A stretch of 24,990 bases of DNA from Coprinopsis marcescibilis (GCA_004369085.1 ML210424.1:5665-30654); one strand, 5' to 3'. Shown: positions 8,809-20,948, counted from the stretch's first letter. Program-made: numbers and translations. The notes: generated from the letters alone by a model not told the origin.

Positions 8809-11444
8809 TTAATCATCACCAACATGTCCAGGGTCAGACCCACTATCACCCAACTGATAACCAGCCGTATCATCTTTGCCAGGGTTCAGCAGAAATTGGG
8901 TACCAAGATCCAGTGTGTCACAGAGCTCTCTGCACTGGTGCTGCTCAACAAATGTCTGGATACCATTAGGCCCATGGTTGCCTATGCCGGAGCCCCTAGC
9001 CAGAGTAAAATTGAGTTGGAAGTTATGTGGCATGAGTGTCAAGTGATGAGCACTTATACAAAGGCTATGCATGTACTGTGTTCTAGTGCATGTCATTGGG
9101 TCAAACAGAACAGTACCTGTTGACAGATCGCCATTACGACCGACTGTAGTAACTGGGGTCCCTACATGATAAAAATACAATTAGTTGGGCACTCAGAATC
9201 ATTGTGACAGAACATTGGCAGCCTCACCTTGTAAATCCGCAAAGACAAGCTCATTGTTACTGTATCTGTAAATAAAGCGTTGTAATGCATAGATGGTGAG
9301 ATGGAGCTGATCAGAGTGAGGAGTCGCATGCTCCAGTGTCCTGCTGAACCGCTGAATCCTTTGACTTGGATGGCGTTTTTCGATGAGCCACATGAGTCCC
9401 ATCATTGGAATGGACTCTGTAGAGGCTCCCTGGTTGTTTTCAAGCTCTGGGGCAGGCCGCTTCATTCCAGAGGCAGGGGATGGATCTCCTACTTCCTGGA
9501 GTGCAAACGCATCTGTGAAACGCAAGTCTAACAAGTGGTTATCTTCTCAACTCTCCTGGGCCAGCTGGAACTAGAATAGTAATCAGTTACTCAGCAGGAT
9601 ATACATCAACCCCATTTTCATGGCAGAACTTGTAGAAGGACTTAATGAACACTGTCCCGCGAGCTAAACAAGTCTGCTCATGCTGAATCTGTGCATTGTG
9701 CGCTTCAGCCAAAAATTCTGCAGGGACCTTGGTAAGATCAAGGGGATGGGCATTGTCCAAGTCGCTCCAAGAGTCGTCTTGAAGCTTGAAGAACCGCTTG
9801 GCAACGTATCGTGCTGTGTCGTCGTGGGGCTGGTTTATAACTGCAATCTAAAGAAGATTCAGAAGTCTGAGGGATTCGATTGAACAGCAAAGCAACCATA
9901 CCTCATATACAGCTTTCATCGATCCCTGAGCAAATGCAGAGTCCGAAATCCATGTGGTAACATTGTCGCCAGTGGCAAAGATTGGGTCACCATGTAACGT
10001 AATCTGAGGGCAGGTTATTTTACTGAATAGCATCTTTGTGCTTGTAGAAACTGCCATGGTGGCATGGGGAGCAAGTGAGAACAACAACTTGAATATAGCA
10101 TGCCCTAGAAAATGGAAGGGCACTCCAAAATGAGTGAGAGAGCCCATAAGGCCATTAAAAACGATGACATGCCTCTAGTGCTGGTCTTTGGGACCTTAGC
10201 TGGTACCCTGTTAACTGATGCCATAGACTCACTGTGGCCATGCTTTCCAGTCTCGGTAGGGGCAGTTCCACCACCATGTGTAATCCTAGTGTTATACTGC
10301 AAATTAGTGTTACAAGGTTAATATACAGGGAGAAATTGGATAAGATACAGGCATACAACTGGCATGTACCTCAGCAAAATTGACATACAGCTTGAACTTG
10401 AGAGCAGGCTTTGTGCCAAGCAGAGTCTGCTTTCCTGGACGTGCAGCAGAGAAAGATGGCAAGGCAATCAACCCACTATCGGACAAATTCATACACCATT
10501 GTTGTACGGAAAGCCCCATATGGACTTTGGTAATTTGTATATTACCCTCTTGACGAAGGTCAGTCTCAGAACTGAGTAATTAACTATTAGATTCCAGATT
10601 AAGTAGTCCAATGAGATAACTTACACATCAACCTTTACTTTTCCATGACCTTTAGCCCAGATACCATTGAAAGCATCAAGGGAACAATCTTGGACGTCTA
10701 TGTGTTATGTGCATACCGATCTAACATGCGTAGGAAAATGTCGCACCCCACAGAGTATTTGTCAACTCAAATGCTGATTTGGATGATCCATAGGCAGCAT
10801 TAAGCCGCTTTGGATCGGTGCTCAGACGGAACTGGGTAGCTATCAGCATTAAATAAATACTTTTGGAGGCTCTTGCACTTGCATACATCTCAACCACCAT
10901 TCTGTTCTTTTTTCCAGCATTGACATCTGCGATGGTACACATGACTGAGTCATGGGCAAGAAGAGAGTTGGCAGTGTGTGGTGTGGTTGAGGAGATTGGA
11001 CCCAGTGCATGACGAAGTCCCTCCTGAAGGACCATGGATCAGTGCTGAACAGTATGTTGTAGCTGTTGGTCCTGGTCTCGCTGTATGTATGGATCTAAAC
11101 TTGTGATATATCATATCAATAAAGCAATCATTTTTGGGCACTTACTTTGAATGTCATGCTTGCTGCCAGGAATGGTGGCAATACAACCAGCACTTCGACA
11201 GGTCCCAATGGCCAGAAGGACTAAATTTCTGCAGCACCCACCACATGCAATGCACTGCCGCCATTTCTACACACCACATTAGAATAGGAAGAACAAAAAT
11301 CAAACTAATAATACACACCATGACTTCATTGTACTTGCTTGACTTGTACTTGCACTTCTCGCACTTAACCGTTCCTGTGGTGGCAGTAGAAAAGGTCTGG
11401 CAACATTTGGAGCAAGAAAATGCAGCAGTGGAAGTAGTGGACAT
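8809..11444 (-). CDS. Alpha-kinase (MHCK/eEF2K type) with N-terminal zinc-ribbon cysteines, multi-exon
   Basis: Atypical Ser/Thr protein kinase. Best-supported exons, in coding order: 11319-11444, 11146-11266, about 11080-10747, 10625-10697, 10370-10571, 10216-10296, 9902-10174, 9605-9847, about 9228-9540, 9077-9161, 8809-8995. The N-terminus (MSTTST) has CSKCCQ and CEKC, then CIACGGCC, so probably zinc ribbons. The kinase part shows VAKRFFKL with the ATP-binding Lys, FYKFCHENGV, LRFTDAF, the catalytic FADLQG, the Gly-rich GSGIGNHG, and the zinc motif HQCRELC (H-x-C-x3-C) near the C-terminus, all hallmarks of the family. Exon phases agree at most junctions. Three were not fully resolved: 11146 to 11080, the 41-nt candidate intron 10175-10215, and 9605 to 9540. 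Unseen introns or small damaging indels are both possible. Fungal members are thought to be cytosolic; the substrate is unknown. Confidence 0.8.
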
Positions 11445-11616
11445 GATAAGAGAAAACATGGAAGTAGGATAACTGAGTGAGGTATAGAATGAATATTTCT
11501 GGACACCTTTAAACATTATGCTTTTCAGGGCCCCAAAGCCGATACCATTGTGTTCACATTATCTGGAGCAGTTTTGACATGGGGCAGGAATACTACACAG
11601 CACCATACCTCGTGTA

Positions 11617-12158
11617 TCACCACTTCACATTTGTGCCCAGCGCAGGCCGCACCGCAATACAAGAGGCCGGACAACCTAATGAGCAAAGAGATACATGAGT
11701 TCTGGATCAAACCCCATATCTAAATGATCGCTCACCTTGCACACTAGCGCTCGAACCACCAGGGGACTCAGGCATCTCTGAGGCACGAAGGACAGGCTCT
11801 GTACATTTTGTTTTCGAGCTGACGCTTGATTGCGTGGGCAAGCGAGTAGGCGCGGCAACAGGAGCTCTGGTTGGGGCTTTGGGGATGGTTCGTCCAGCTC
11901 CCAAACCCAATTGCTGGCGATTTGCCTCTACATCCGCTGGCACAGAATCAGTTTAGTAAGGTATTAGTTTAAGACTAGTAGGAGCTCACCTTTTGCCTTA
12001 GCAATCTGTTTAGCAAGAAATGTATCCTTGAAGAGACAATCTTGCTCCTCCTCCTCAAGCTGTTTGCGACATTTTGATCTGTGTTTTCCCATGCCTGGGC
12101 CTTTAACATACAGCTTGCCGCATAGGTCGCAGGGTTCTTTCTGAGCAGCTGTAGCCAT
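11617..12158 (-). CDS. Small C2HC zinc-finger protein, three exons, 142 aa
   Basis: Exons 11990-12158, 11736-11936 and 11617-11675 join in phase (429 nt) and end in TGA. The introns have GTGAGC donors and CAG/TAG acceptors and are 53 and 60 nt long. The N-terminus contains a C-x2-C-x12-H-x3-C finger (CDLCGK then KHRSKC). A charged helix follows, then a Pro/Ser/Thr-rich tail. The role is unknown; binding to nucleic acid or protein through the finger is a guess. It is only about 170 nt upstream of the alpha-kinase start on the same strand, so these exons could instead be the 5' end of that kinase gene. Confidence 0.5.
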
Positions 12159-12952
12159 GGAATTTGACTGGAAATCTGCAAGAAAGGGGTAGGGGTTCAG
12201 ATAAGGGCGATAGGAAGGCAGGGCAAAGGCAGGACGATGCGTGACCATATACCGCTTTGCGGTCCTTGTTGGAACCCGTCTAAAGGGACCGACATTCCAT
12301 TTAAAGAAACAACTCCCACGATCAAAGGCCAATAATCAGAAACATCGAACAAATAAAGGAATATTGCATTTAAACACCGAATTACCTAATCTACCGACAA
12401 TTCGAAAGGTTTGATGCAATTCATAGATGTTGGATTGAACAATAATCTTTGAATGTCATTTATTCATGGTATTTCCAGGCTCAGAAAACCTGTAAATCTT
12501 GATTCTGGATTGTTACTGCATGCAATGTCAAACTGGTGAATTTGTGTATCTAAAATTTGTGGACGACAGGCATCGTCAAGCCACCAGGGCTTCCAAAACT
12601 ACGTAGCTCACTAGTCACGTTCATACCTGTATGCAGGCTTAAGCGAAGACGGAGTTGTGGAAGAAGTCTAGATGCGGCCGTCGATGGCATAAATATTGGC
12701 AGGAATGGCGGATTCGCTGTATGCGTTGAACTGGCGAGCTTTTATAAAGGTAAAGTCGGGATTGTGGCGATAGATTGCTTGATTCGCTAGATGCGAAGTT
12801 CGGCGGGGAACCTGTGGCTGACATGGCAGTAACACTGGTTGTAGAATCGGTCGCCGGAGCGTGTGCTGAATTCCACAAACTAGAAGGGATTGCGTTAAGG
12901 CTTAATCATAAGTTGTTCTTGCTGTGGAGCGAGAGATGGGCGAGCTTCTTAA
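12159..12952. other. Intergenic, nothing supported
   Basis: Short frames occur on both strands, none with a motif or consistent splicing. Two loosely similar stretches near 12710 and 12780 share GATTCGCT followed by ATGCG. The part next to 12158 would be the promoter of the zinc-finger gene. Confidence 0.4.
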
Positions 12953-13414
12953 CTAGTCGAGGAGAGCGGGGTTGAAAGCCATGTACTCGTCGAGAATGCT
13001 GTCCACTGAGACATACCAAAGTCGCTCACCGCAGATTGAGTCCGGTCTTTGAAGTCTTCCCCACCACACTGAGAAGATCAGTAAAAGGATTTCCAGCTTC
13101 GAGGAGAAGGGTAAAGTAGGCGGCAACATGAGTGCCGCCGTTGCCCATGTTGATTGAGCATGTAGTGCATATGCATCCCGGGTGAGAGTAGTCGGTGCGT
13201 TGGGTTTGTTTTGTTCGATAAGCACATACCTTCTTATATGAACATAGTGCTCTGAGAGGGTGAAGCGATCCCATCCCTGGGAATATACTGTTAAGTGAGA
13301 CATATTCACGCGGTAGATCTGGTGGCGGTGCGCGGAGAGTATGTACATTGTCAGCGCATTCTCGAAGAAGTCAAAACACATCCTCTCGCTACGACGCTTT
13401 GTCCCCGGATCCAT
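12953..13414 (-). CDS. Hypothetical protein, about 153 aa
   Basis: Continuous frame from ATG at 13414 to TAG at 12953, not recognised. Splice-like sites inside it make several shorter versions possible: a 33-nt GTGAAT...CAG segment near 13270-13303 that keeps the frame, and an AAG/GTATGT donor near 13230. Another frame at 13026-13274 is equally protein-like downstream of that donor. The exon structure and even the frame of the C-terminal half are uncertain. It faces away from the gene at 13721. Confidence 0.35.
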   Translation of the reverse strand: MDPGTKRRSERMCFDFFENALTMYILSAHRHQIYRVNMSHLTVYSQGWDRFTLSEHYVHIRRYVLIEQNKPNAPTTLTRDAYALHAQSTWATAALMLPPTLPFSSKLEILLLIFSVWWGRLQRPDSICGERLWYVSVDSILDEYMAFNPALLD

Positions 13415-13720
13415 CCCCCGAGACGCTGGATGTTACCCCTCCGGTTTCCCGACAATGGTTAATTGGTTCGCCGATGTTGCTGAATATAGAAACCTCGGGC
13501 ATCTCGGGTAGTCATGGGTCGGGTGGACCAAGCGTCGCGCTTGGGCTGGTAGCCAAGTCTTGCCAGTGTGGAATGCATATAAGATGGGACATAATGTGGG
13601 GGTCACCCTCTCAACCTCAAAAGATTTTTCAGTCCAACACCAACAGGAACAAGAACACCGATTAGCTTCGATTCGTGAACCGACAAACACATACGGCACA
13701 CTACGTTGTGAACTACTACG

Positions 13721-14167
13721 ATGGGTACGCCATCTTCATACACCACATTCTCCCACTACCCAGGACCACCAGATGACGATTTTTTTGCACACGATAGGGT
13801 CCAGTTCTTTCATCTGCTGACCACGATGCTGTGGGATGAGTCTCCAGGGCTGTTGCCCACGTTTTATGCTGCATATGGCATTGTATATCAGGGTGAGGAC
13901 GAGAATGGCTCTGGGGACAGCGACAGAGAAGTATCCAAGGATGGTAAATGCTTGAAAATCTCCTTGCTAGACCGCCACATCTTGGTCCATGCTTTACGCA
14001 ATCGGTACGGACTTGTTAGAAGGAGGGCCCTTTGGAATGATGTACGTGCCGTGCACCAGGGTGTGGACCAGGCGTTGACGTTTAGGGCGTTGGTGTGGGA
14101 GTTGAACGCCGTTTTTAAAGAAAGGTTCGAGACGAACGTTAATGACAACGAGAGCGACAGTGTGTAG
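13721..14167 (+). CDS. Hypothetical protein, 148 aa, single exon
   Basis: Frame from ATG to TAG without introns. The N-terminus is aromatic and Pro-rich, followed by a hydrophobic helix-like segment, an acidic linker near residues 58-70, then a basic, helical C-terminal half. No signal peptide or known motif was seen. Together with 12953-13414 it forms a divergent pair with about 300 bp between the starts. Confidence 0.45.
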   Translation: MGTPSSYTTFSHYPGPPDDDFFAHDRVQFFHLLTTMLWDESPGLLPTFYAAYGIVYQGEDENGSGDSDREVSKDGKCLKISLLDRHILVHALRNRYGLVRRRALWNDVRAVHQGVDQALTFRALVWELNAVFKERFETNVNDNESDSV

Positions 14168-14971
14168 TAGACCGGTAGACCTCGAGTGCTTATCCATCGA
14201 CCGACAGCTTATTCTAAGGCATTTGAAGGAACACGTGTATTAAAGAGCTCGTCACATAGACAGCACAATACATTGAGAAGGACTATTATAGAGCTTAACG
14301 TGCTTGATGATCGTAAGACTCTGTCGGGAAAGCTATGGTCATAATAAAGGATTGCAAGACTCCAATGTCCGGGTACCGATACTCACCTTACCAGCAACCG
14401 GGGAACTTGTGAACCTGAAGGTAGTAAATATATAATCCCCCACTATGTCCCAATTCGATGTTTGTTTCCGGAGATCAATATATCTATAATATGGTCCCCT
14501 TTGCACTGTGCGTCTGGCTTTGACCTACCTTAAAAAGCACATGGCGATGGCTGTAATCCCTCGAAGCCTCATTCCGTCCACCCATTCATTCATCGCTATA
14601 GCCTGGCTCGACCATGCTCACCCTCAAAGAGCTCTAGAGAATGGACGACTACGACGCTGCATGTGCCATCAGAAAGCTCACCAAGCGCTTACTTGACTTG
14701 GATATACCATTCGAAAGACTGATTGTTGGGTTGCACACCATCCGACGCCGCGAGAGCCTTTGTTGCTATAATCAACCTTGAAATAGTTCATGAATGGGAG
14801 ATGGCCTTCGCTAACCTGATACTGAGGCACTCAAAGTACAGTCTCAGCCTTAACGCTGAGTATATGCTACAAAATCACTGGAACAGGGCCCTTGGATACT
14901 TTGATGACGTTCATAAGATCATTATACATTGTAAATCGTGAATAAAACAGAAAGGATTCTCTACCAACCAA
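14168..14971. other. Intergenic with a possible decayed small gene
   Basis: At 14641-14781 a 46-codon + frame and at 14723-14941 a 72-codon + frame in a different phase overlap and look like two pieces of one helical protein. The first is preceded in frame by a TAG at 14635-14637. No family was recognised. The right end is the 3' flank of the transporter gene. Confidence 0.3.
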
Positions 14972-17266
14972 CTATTTCTCGGTAATAGACGTAGAAGATC
15001 GCTCGTCTGCAAAGCCAGCACGATCTCCTTTTCCAATGGCATTCAACTCAGCCTCTCGTCTATCCAAGTTCCTAAACGTCACAAAGAAGATCGTACCAAC
15101 GACCCAGGCAACAACCGCAAACGAGGTATAGAGCCACAAGAAGTGGACCTCGGCGTTGACCGGTGTGAGCGCGAGATTGATGGCAGCTGAGACCGCGATG
15201 GGGAACTGCGAGAAGGCCATGACAACGCTCTTCATGCGAGTAGGCGCCTTGGTGAAAGCATATTCCAGTGACGTAATAGAAGCAAAGATCTCTGAGACGC
15301 CGACAAGGATGTAAGGGCCGGCAACGATCCAGACGTTTACTGGGGCAGGGTTGGGAGTTCCAATTTCGGTCTCGCACGCAGATGGCGCGTTGTCGTGGCA
15401 TGGAGAGAGATTGTTTAGGTAGCTCTGGAGAGCGGCGGCGTACGCCATGGAGATACCTGCGACGATGAACCCAGCATAGATACGCTTGATGGGCGTGAAG
15501 TTGATGCCACGCCTGCGGAGGAAGGGGTAGATGAGGAAGTCGAAGATGGGGACCATGATGATGATACAGATAGGGTTGAGATTTTGGATGAGATCGTTAG
15601 GGGAGCCGTTGAGTGTCATACCGGCAGCAGTGGTGCTGAGGTTACCATCGATCTGAGAGTAGCCTTACACTCGGAGTTAGTCTATGTAAAGTGAATGAGT
15701 CAAAATACTCACAGAGCCAGTAGAACGGGAAGAATAGGAAGACGGCACAGGCGTTGCATGTGCGGGCAACCTCTCCCACGAATTCGTCGTCCCAAGTGAT
15801 CTTTCCGGGGATAGATCCAGAAGCATAGGTACTTGGCTTAGCAGGGTCCCAGAAGTTAGGTGCACGGATGTTGCGCAGCGTCTTGGCAGGGTTGAAAGAC
15901 CAAGCTGGCCTAAGAGCAAAGCCAACCACACGGAACGTCTGTTATATGTCGGGGATGTCAATGAGGTGCGGATCATAGCCATAAACAATATTATGTACCT
16001 CAAGAAGCACGGATCCACGAGGAGGGGTGACAACGTACTGCTTGCGTCCGGCGAGGAGAACACCAGGAACGAGAACGAATATTCCTGTCGGCACGAGCCA
16101 TGCAATCCAATAACCATGATCGCGAGCCAGGAAAGACGCCGAAATAGCGCCGCTTGCACCGAGGTTAATAGCGGCATAGAACCCTGCATACCTGTGAGTT
16201 ATGGACATGATGGCATATTAAGGGGTACATACAGAGGTAGACACTTTGGATAGTGACAGCGGGCGAAACAACGACAGTCTCTCCGCTCCCAAGAGTTTCT
16301 TAACCAATAACATGTCAGTGGAACGGAACCCTTAGAAGAGACGCAGAACATACTCTTCCTGAGCTTTCCGGTATACTGTTCCGCGATCATGGGCGAGACA
16401 TTTGACTTGATAGACCCAGCACCGATAGCCTGAACAGAGAACCGATTAGTAACTCGGTGACAGTCGCCCCCGCGTATAGCGTGGAGCCGGGAATTGAGCG
16501 GCTACGAACCATAACGAGAATAGCAAATATCAAAAGACCCATAGCAGTATCGGTCTTCGCAAGCGAAGATGGCGAAGCACTGCCGACGAGTATGACGTGT
16601 CCCAATCTTGTAAAGGAGGAGCATAAAGTAAGTAAGACACGGATTGTGGAAAACGATCGCGAGGGATACTCACAAGCAAACGACCGAGAAGAACAGGATG
16701 GTCTTGTAGCGACCCCACATGGTGTCCGCAACGATAGCTCCGAGGAAGGGAGTAATGTAGACGAAGAAAGTGTTGAACTGGGTAAATGCGTTAATATCGG
16801 TAGCATGATAGATAACGTTAAAGCTGGGCGCACAGTACGGATAGCGAATGATACAGTCTGGCCACGACCTAGGGCACCCGCAATACCACCCGCTCGATCT
16901 TCGGCGAAGAATACGGCACCATTGACCGAGCCTCTAGGAAGAGGCGCACGAATGTAGTTGTTCAAGATGTTGGTGGTGCCATAATATGACCATCTAGCGA
17001 TATGGGTGCGATAAGCCAAATGGAGAGTCATAAAGCCGAGTTTGAACATACCGCTCAGCAAACTCAACAATGACAATGAGCCAGGCAGTCCATGGAAACC
17101 TATCTCCAACATGTCGCAAGGTGTCGTATTCATGCTTCGACACACCCTCCGACCCTTCTATGATTGTATCTCCGTCCGAGCCATTGTCGTCGATTGGCGA
17201 AAGCTTGCCATTGTCTGAAAATGTCGTGGGCTCAACCTTTGCGTCGTCCACTTTCGAATCGGACAT
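14972..17266 (-). CDS. PTR2: Proton-coupled di/tripeptide transporter, POT/PTR2 family, nine exons, 610 aa
   Basis: Exons (coding order): 17052-17266, 16834-16993, 16674-16777, 16510-16606, 16354-16429, 16229-16298, 15999-16191, 15713-15938, 14972-15663. They total 1,833 nt, an exact multiple of three ending in TAG, and every junction is in phase. The product imports small peptides with protons across the plasma membrane. After a polar, acidic cytosolic N-terminus come FAERWSYYGTTN (POT signature in TM1), a GRYKTI loop, GSIKSNVSPM (TM5 region), YAGFYAAINLGA, FYWLCYSQIDGN with NLSTTAAGM, and the last helices ending about 30 residues before the C-terminus. These are family hallmarks, and the length is usual for fungal PTR2. 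Intron 16192-16228 is short (37 nt). No damage is visible. A TATA-like CATATATATG at 17335-17344 lies about 70 nt upstream of the start. Confidence 0.93.
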
Positions 17267-17667
17267 GATGACCCCGTGGAATTTGGGGAGCTGGGACCTG
17301 GCAGGTGCGAGAAGCCATAGATTCTTGAGATAGCCATATATATGTATTAGTTACTGTGTACCTCGTGGTGAATAGCTTCAGTCAATCAACGAAGCATGAG
17401 TGTGTGTCCTTATGACATGCCAAGGCTTCTATCAGGTGGGTCTTTAACTTCTGAGATTCCCATCACACCGCACTTCGCCTCACTGAGATGAAAGAAGATA
17501 CTTGGAGTCTTGACAGGTAGCACCTGGACCCTCGTCTAATCGTCAAGGCGCACATGCACCTTATAACTTGCGCGTATTAAATGGCTAAATCCGTCCTAAA
17601 AGCTCCGAACCTTGACTATATTCGCACCCCGGACCATGTCACGAGCCCTAAAAGCATACAACGCCAT
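17267..17667. other. Intergenic: PTR2 promoter side and 3' flank of the TPR/DUF4470 gene
   Basis: About 400 bp without a supported gene. It holds the TATA-like palindrome CATATATATG (17335-17344) upstream of the transporter. Nitrogen-control or other operator sites could not be identified with confidence. Confidence 0.4.
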
Positions 17668-20600
17668 CTACTCCACAACCCATTCAGCAGCATTCGATGG
17701 ATTCGTAACTAGATATCCACATTCCGGTCAGATATCTAAAATAGTCAACGAATCAGCAAGACCACATACCAGTATACCCATCATCGGTGCGAAACGCCAC
17801 CATCTTCCATCCCTCTCGCACCATCCTCGTCAACCGCTCCCTTCCCATCCTCCAACGGAATTCACCCTTTGGCATCATCTGTGGTACATGCGATAGCTCA
17901 ACTATGTCAACGAACCCACGCGATAGCATTATCTCCACTTTCCCAACATCCCTCAAGATCCCATCAGCGCCTTTCAGCAATTCGACCAGACCCTTTTGAG
18001 TGACGACATCCTCAATGTGGTACCCTGGGTTAAGCATGTAGAACGCGAAGCCGACAACTGATGCCGTCGGGACTCCATTCACACCTCGGGCACACAGCGT
18101 TCCTGTGTACGATCCGACGCTGGCTTTGCACTTTACGACCTGGTCTGTGGACAGAGCGAAATCAGGTGGGAGGTCGAGGATTGGGAAGGGTATCAAGGGG
18201 TGCAAGTCGCTCAATACGAGTTGGAGGTCGTGGCGCCACGGACCCGTGTTGAGCTTGACAGGGTTTGCGGGTCGATTTCTGGCGTGCTCAAGTCGTACAG
18301 GTTGCGTTCCCCCATATGGGGTGGATCGGGTTGTAAGCTCGTTTCTGGAGATCGCGGAGACAAAGTCCGCCAGCTAGTGTGCTGGAACGCGCGTGACCTT
18401 GTACAGATATATCAAGAGGTAAATGAGTACCGCGAGGTTATTGGGCGAATGGATCAAAAATATCCTGTTCCGCGATGTGCCTTGAACGATCGAGATGAAT
18501 ACCGCAGCCAGCCAATCGATGAGTTCGGTTTTGGAAGGTTCGAATAGATGGTCCGGCGGGAGTATTTTAGGAATTAACGCCATATCGCCCCAGTTCATCG
18601 ACGTATTAGGCGCCAGGGCATCAAGGTGATGGCATCCCATAAAGCGCATGAGGTCCTTATCTGAAAGCCGGGTGTAACTGTGACGGAAATTTAGCGCCGG
18701 AAGGTGATCGTTATGTATTCAACACATATGCTTACTTGTACGTCATCTCGTTGATGCTGTCAAACGCAGGGACGCAGTTGCACAGAATCATGCGGGAGGC
18801 GGAAGGATGCACGTATGGTGCCAGGAATGATGCCGTATTGAGAGCTCCACCCGTGTAATCGCTACAGATATGATAGTAGATACACAACGTTAGATCCGGT
18901 TTCGAACGGAGTGGAACACACGGTACGTTGCTCAGCCACATCCTTGTATATTGGACGGGATATGAGGGGGGCCGCCCGCTATCGAGGAAAAGACGAGGAA
19001 GCCCAGTAACGGCCTCGTCAAGCACAGCCTCTATCCTGATGCGATTCTTCAGCGCCTCGATAGCAAGGGCGAAGAACGTCTTTATCATGGGAATAACCGT
19101 CCTGTTCGCGACAAAATCCCTTACAGGGATCGTTTGCGGTGAGTCATACTGCACATTAAGCTCGAAGAAGCGCTCGATGCCGTCGTGGGGATTGTATACG
19201 ATGCTTGGGTAGGGTTGATCCCACCTGCAGTCGTCGTTCGTTTGCTACGAAATGAGTTTACAGTCGGTTGGTCGTTTATTGTGTATGCAGCTGAAGGACA
19301 CTTACGAACAACACAGGGTTCTTCGGTTCCCAAGTTCGCAAAACCTCTTCCTTTACTTTGTCTAGGGTGGCCATGTCGGTCTTCTTGCTGCGAACGCACT
19401 GGGAGAGAGCCGGGTGGCGGTAGAGCAGGGACCCTGGTGGGAAAAGGGCCCTCGTACTAGAGTAGACGTCCTGCTCAAACTTGGTATCGCGATACGGTTC
19501 CGGTACGTCGACTCCTATCTTCCTTTCCACTTCGTAGACTGGAGCCAGCCTGTCGTTATCAAAATGTCCTTTTGCTGGTTCGGTACCGGGGTTGAATCGG
19601 ACGAATTCCTCGACGGTTTTCCGAGAGAACTGTGACCATTTCCTGAGTGGATCGAGGACGCCTTGAATCGACGTGTGAGGTAACGATAAATAACCGTATA
19701 GAATGGCATGTCGACCAGGGCGACTGGCGGAGAGGGTGCGCACCAACGAGCGCGCGACTGTCTTGATCCTTTCCAAACGTTTAGTAATCTCGACAATAAA
19801 CCTTTCAGAGAGTAAGACGCACCTCTGGGCACAGTATTTGGGGATCACCGTCGTTTTGTACATGAAGCCGAGGGTTGCGTAAATCTCGTCCGACGCTTCT
19901 AGCCCTGTTTCCCGCCTCGCTGCTTCCATGAGATCGAACATGACCAGAAGTCTTGCGAACATGAACGGATGAACCTCGATCAGCGTAAAGTGCCATTTAT
20001 CAGTCCATTGCAATGTGGCACCCTCGATTATGGTGGAAAGGACATGGCGGGCTGAAAATCGACAGTAAATCAACCGGACGCGGAATAATTGATCGCCGAA
20101 CTTATCGTCGCCTGATCCCCCAAACAAAAACGCGAGGCGTTGTTTCTCCGACGTGTCGAACAACGAGAGTGTCATTTTTGTGGCCTCATCATAGTTCACC
20201 CCTCCTAGCAAGGACTTTGGGGCGTCGGTTCCATACTAAAGATGACACATATATAAGTCTTGAGCCATGTATTGGGATCTCTACTTACGAAGAACAACTC
20301 CATTGTTGGGTTGCTGTTACGAGTCGTTGGCCGCATTACCGCGAAAGAAATAGGATACGGAACATACAAAGGAGTCTTGAAGACGCATGTGCTCCTTGCA
20401 TGAACGAAAAGTTCCTTGGAGAACTCTCCCTCCACCCCCGACTCCAGTACACTCCACCGATTCTTGGCCTCTTGAACCACCGTGTCGTCCCCATACTGTC
20501 GATTGACAAACCTTTTGATGTCTTCGTGTACGTCCATGCCAACATCCGTCTTTGTATAAGATATGGCTTTCGCGTAACAAATTGCGAGCTTCAAGACCAA

Positions 20601-20948
20601 CGGGTTGGAGTCTGATAATGATCCACTTTGTCGTAGGGCTTTCCAAGCGTTGGCAATGGCCACCAACGAATCTTCATACTTTCCAAGTTCGAAGTGCACC
20701 GCGCTGAGATTGGAAGCGCACTTTGGCACCGAGCTATTTTGTTGGGTTTCCTACACATAGAACATATGAGGTAGAGCAGTAACTTTATACATTTGCTGTC
20801 GATACCTTGAGAAAATACTGTCGAGCTCTAGAAAATGTGTATTGGTCGTGCGAAGGTAGAGATCTGGAAGCAGTGTCCATATCACGTACAATGAGAGTTT
20901 TCCTGCCTTGTAGGCCTCCCCGCCCAACGCATTCATGACTTCAGACAT
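17668..20948 (-). pseudogene. TPR/DUF4470-type protein, copy 1, nine exons, one in-frame stop
   Basis: Exons: 20890-20948, 20806-20827, 20289-20750, 20106-20235, 19306-20051, 18922-19244, 18736-18861, 17770-18677, 17668-17708. All phases agree (2,817 nt, 939 codons). The N-terminus is TPR-like (GGEAYKAGK, then SNLSAVHFELGKYE). At about residue 225, GSGDARHVL and then LIEVHPFMFARLL resemble the DUF4470 domain found in large fungal proteins, some with MYND fingers. No MYND finger is seen here. Downstream come MWLSNVPDYTGGALN and a GCHHLDAL region. Function is unknown; TPRs suggest protein binding. TAG at 18374-18376 (codon 724) replaces a Trp that copy 2 keeps (GRWLSDF). Intron 20052-20105 starts AT rather than GT. 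The gene may be a recent pseudogene or make a truncated protein. Confidence 0.75.
20052..20105 (-). other. Non-canonical AT-AG intron (or retained 54-nt insert)
   Basis: Removing these 54 nt joins GGSGD to ARHVL in phase and restores the expected domain motif. The donor reads ATAAGT, one base from the consensus GTAAGT, and the acceptor is TTTTCAG. The length is a multiple of three and has no stop, so retention would insert 18 residues. The donor may have mutated from GT, or splicing at AT-AG may still occur. Confidence 0.6.

Noticed and set aside
8824..9123. 99-codon + frame over the alpha-kinase C-terminus
   Set aside because: Antisense to exons with clear kinase motifs and phase-consistent introns.
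16457..16957. 166-codon + frame over the transporter gene
   Set aside because: Antisense to four well-supported PTR2 exons and their introns.
17728..17769. A 34-nt last intron for copy 1 giving an earlier stop
   Set aside because: The 61-nt alternative yields a C-terminus (TVTNPS then AEWVV) that matches copy 2, so it was preferred.
18374..18397. A 24-nt GT...AG segment that would remove the copy 1 TAG while keeping frame
   Set aside because: Too short for a spliceosomal intron, and copy 2 has aligned residues across it, so it is coding with a Trp-to-stop change.
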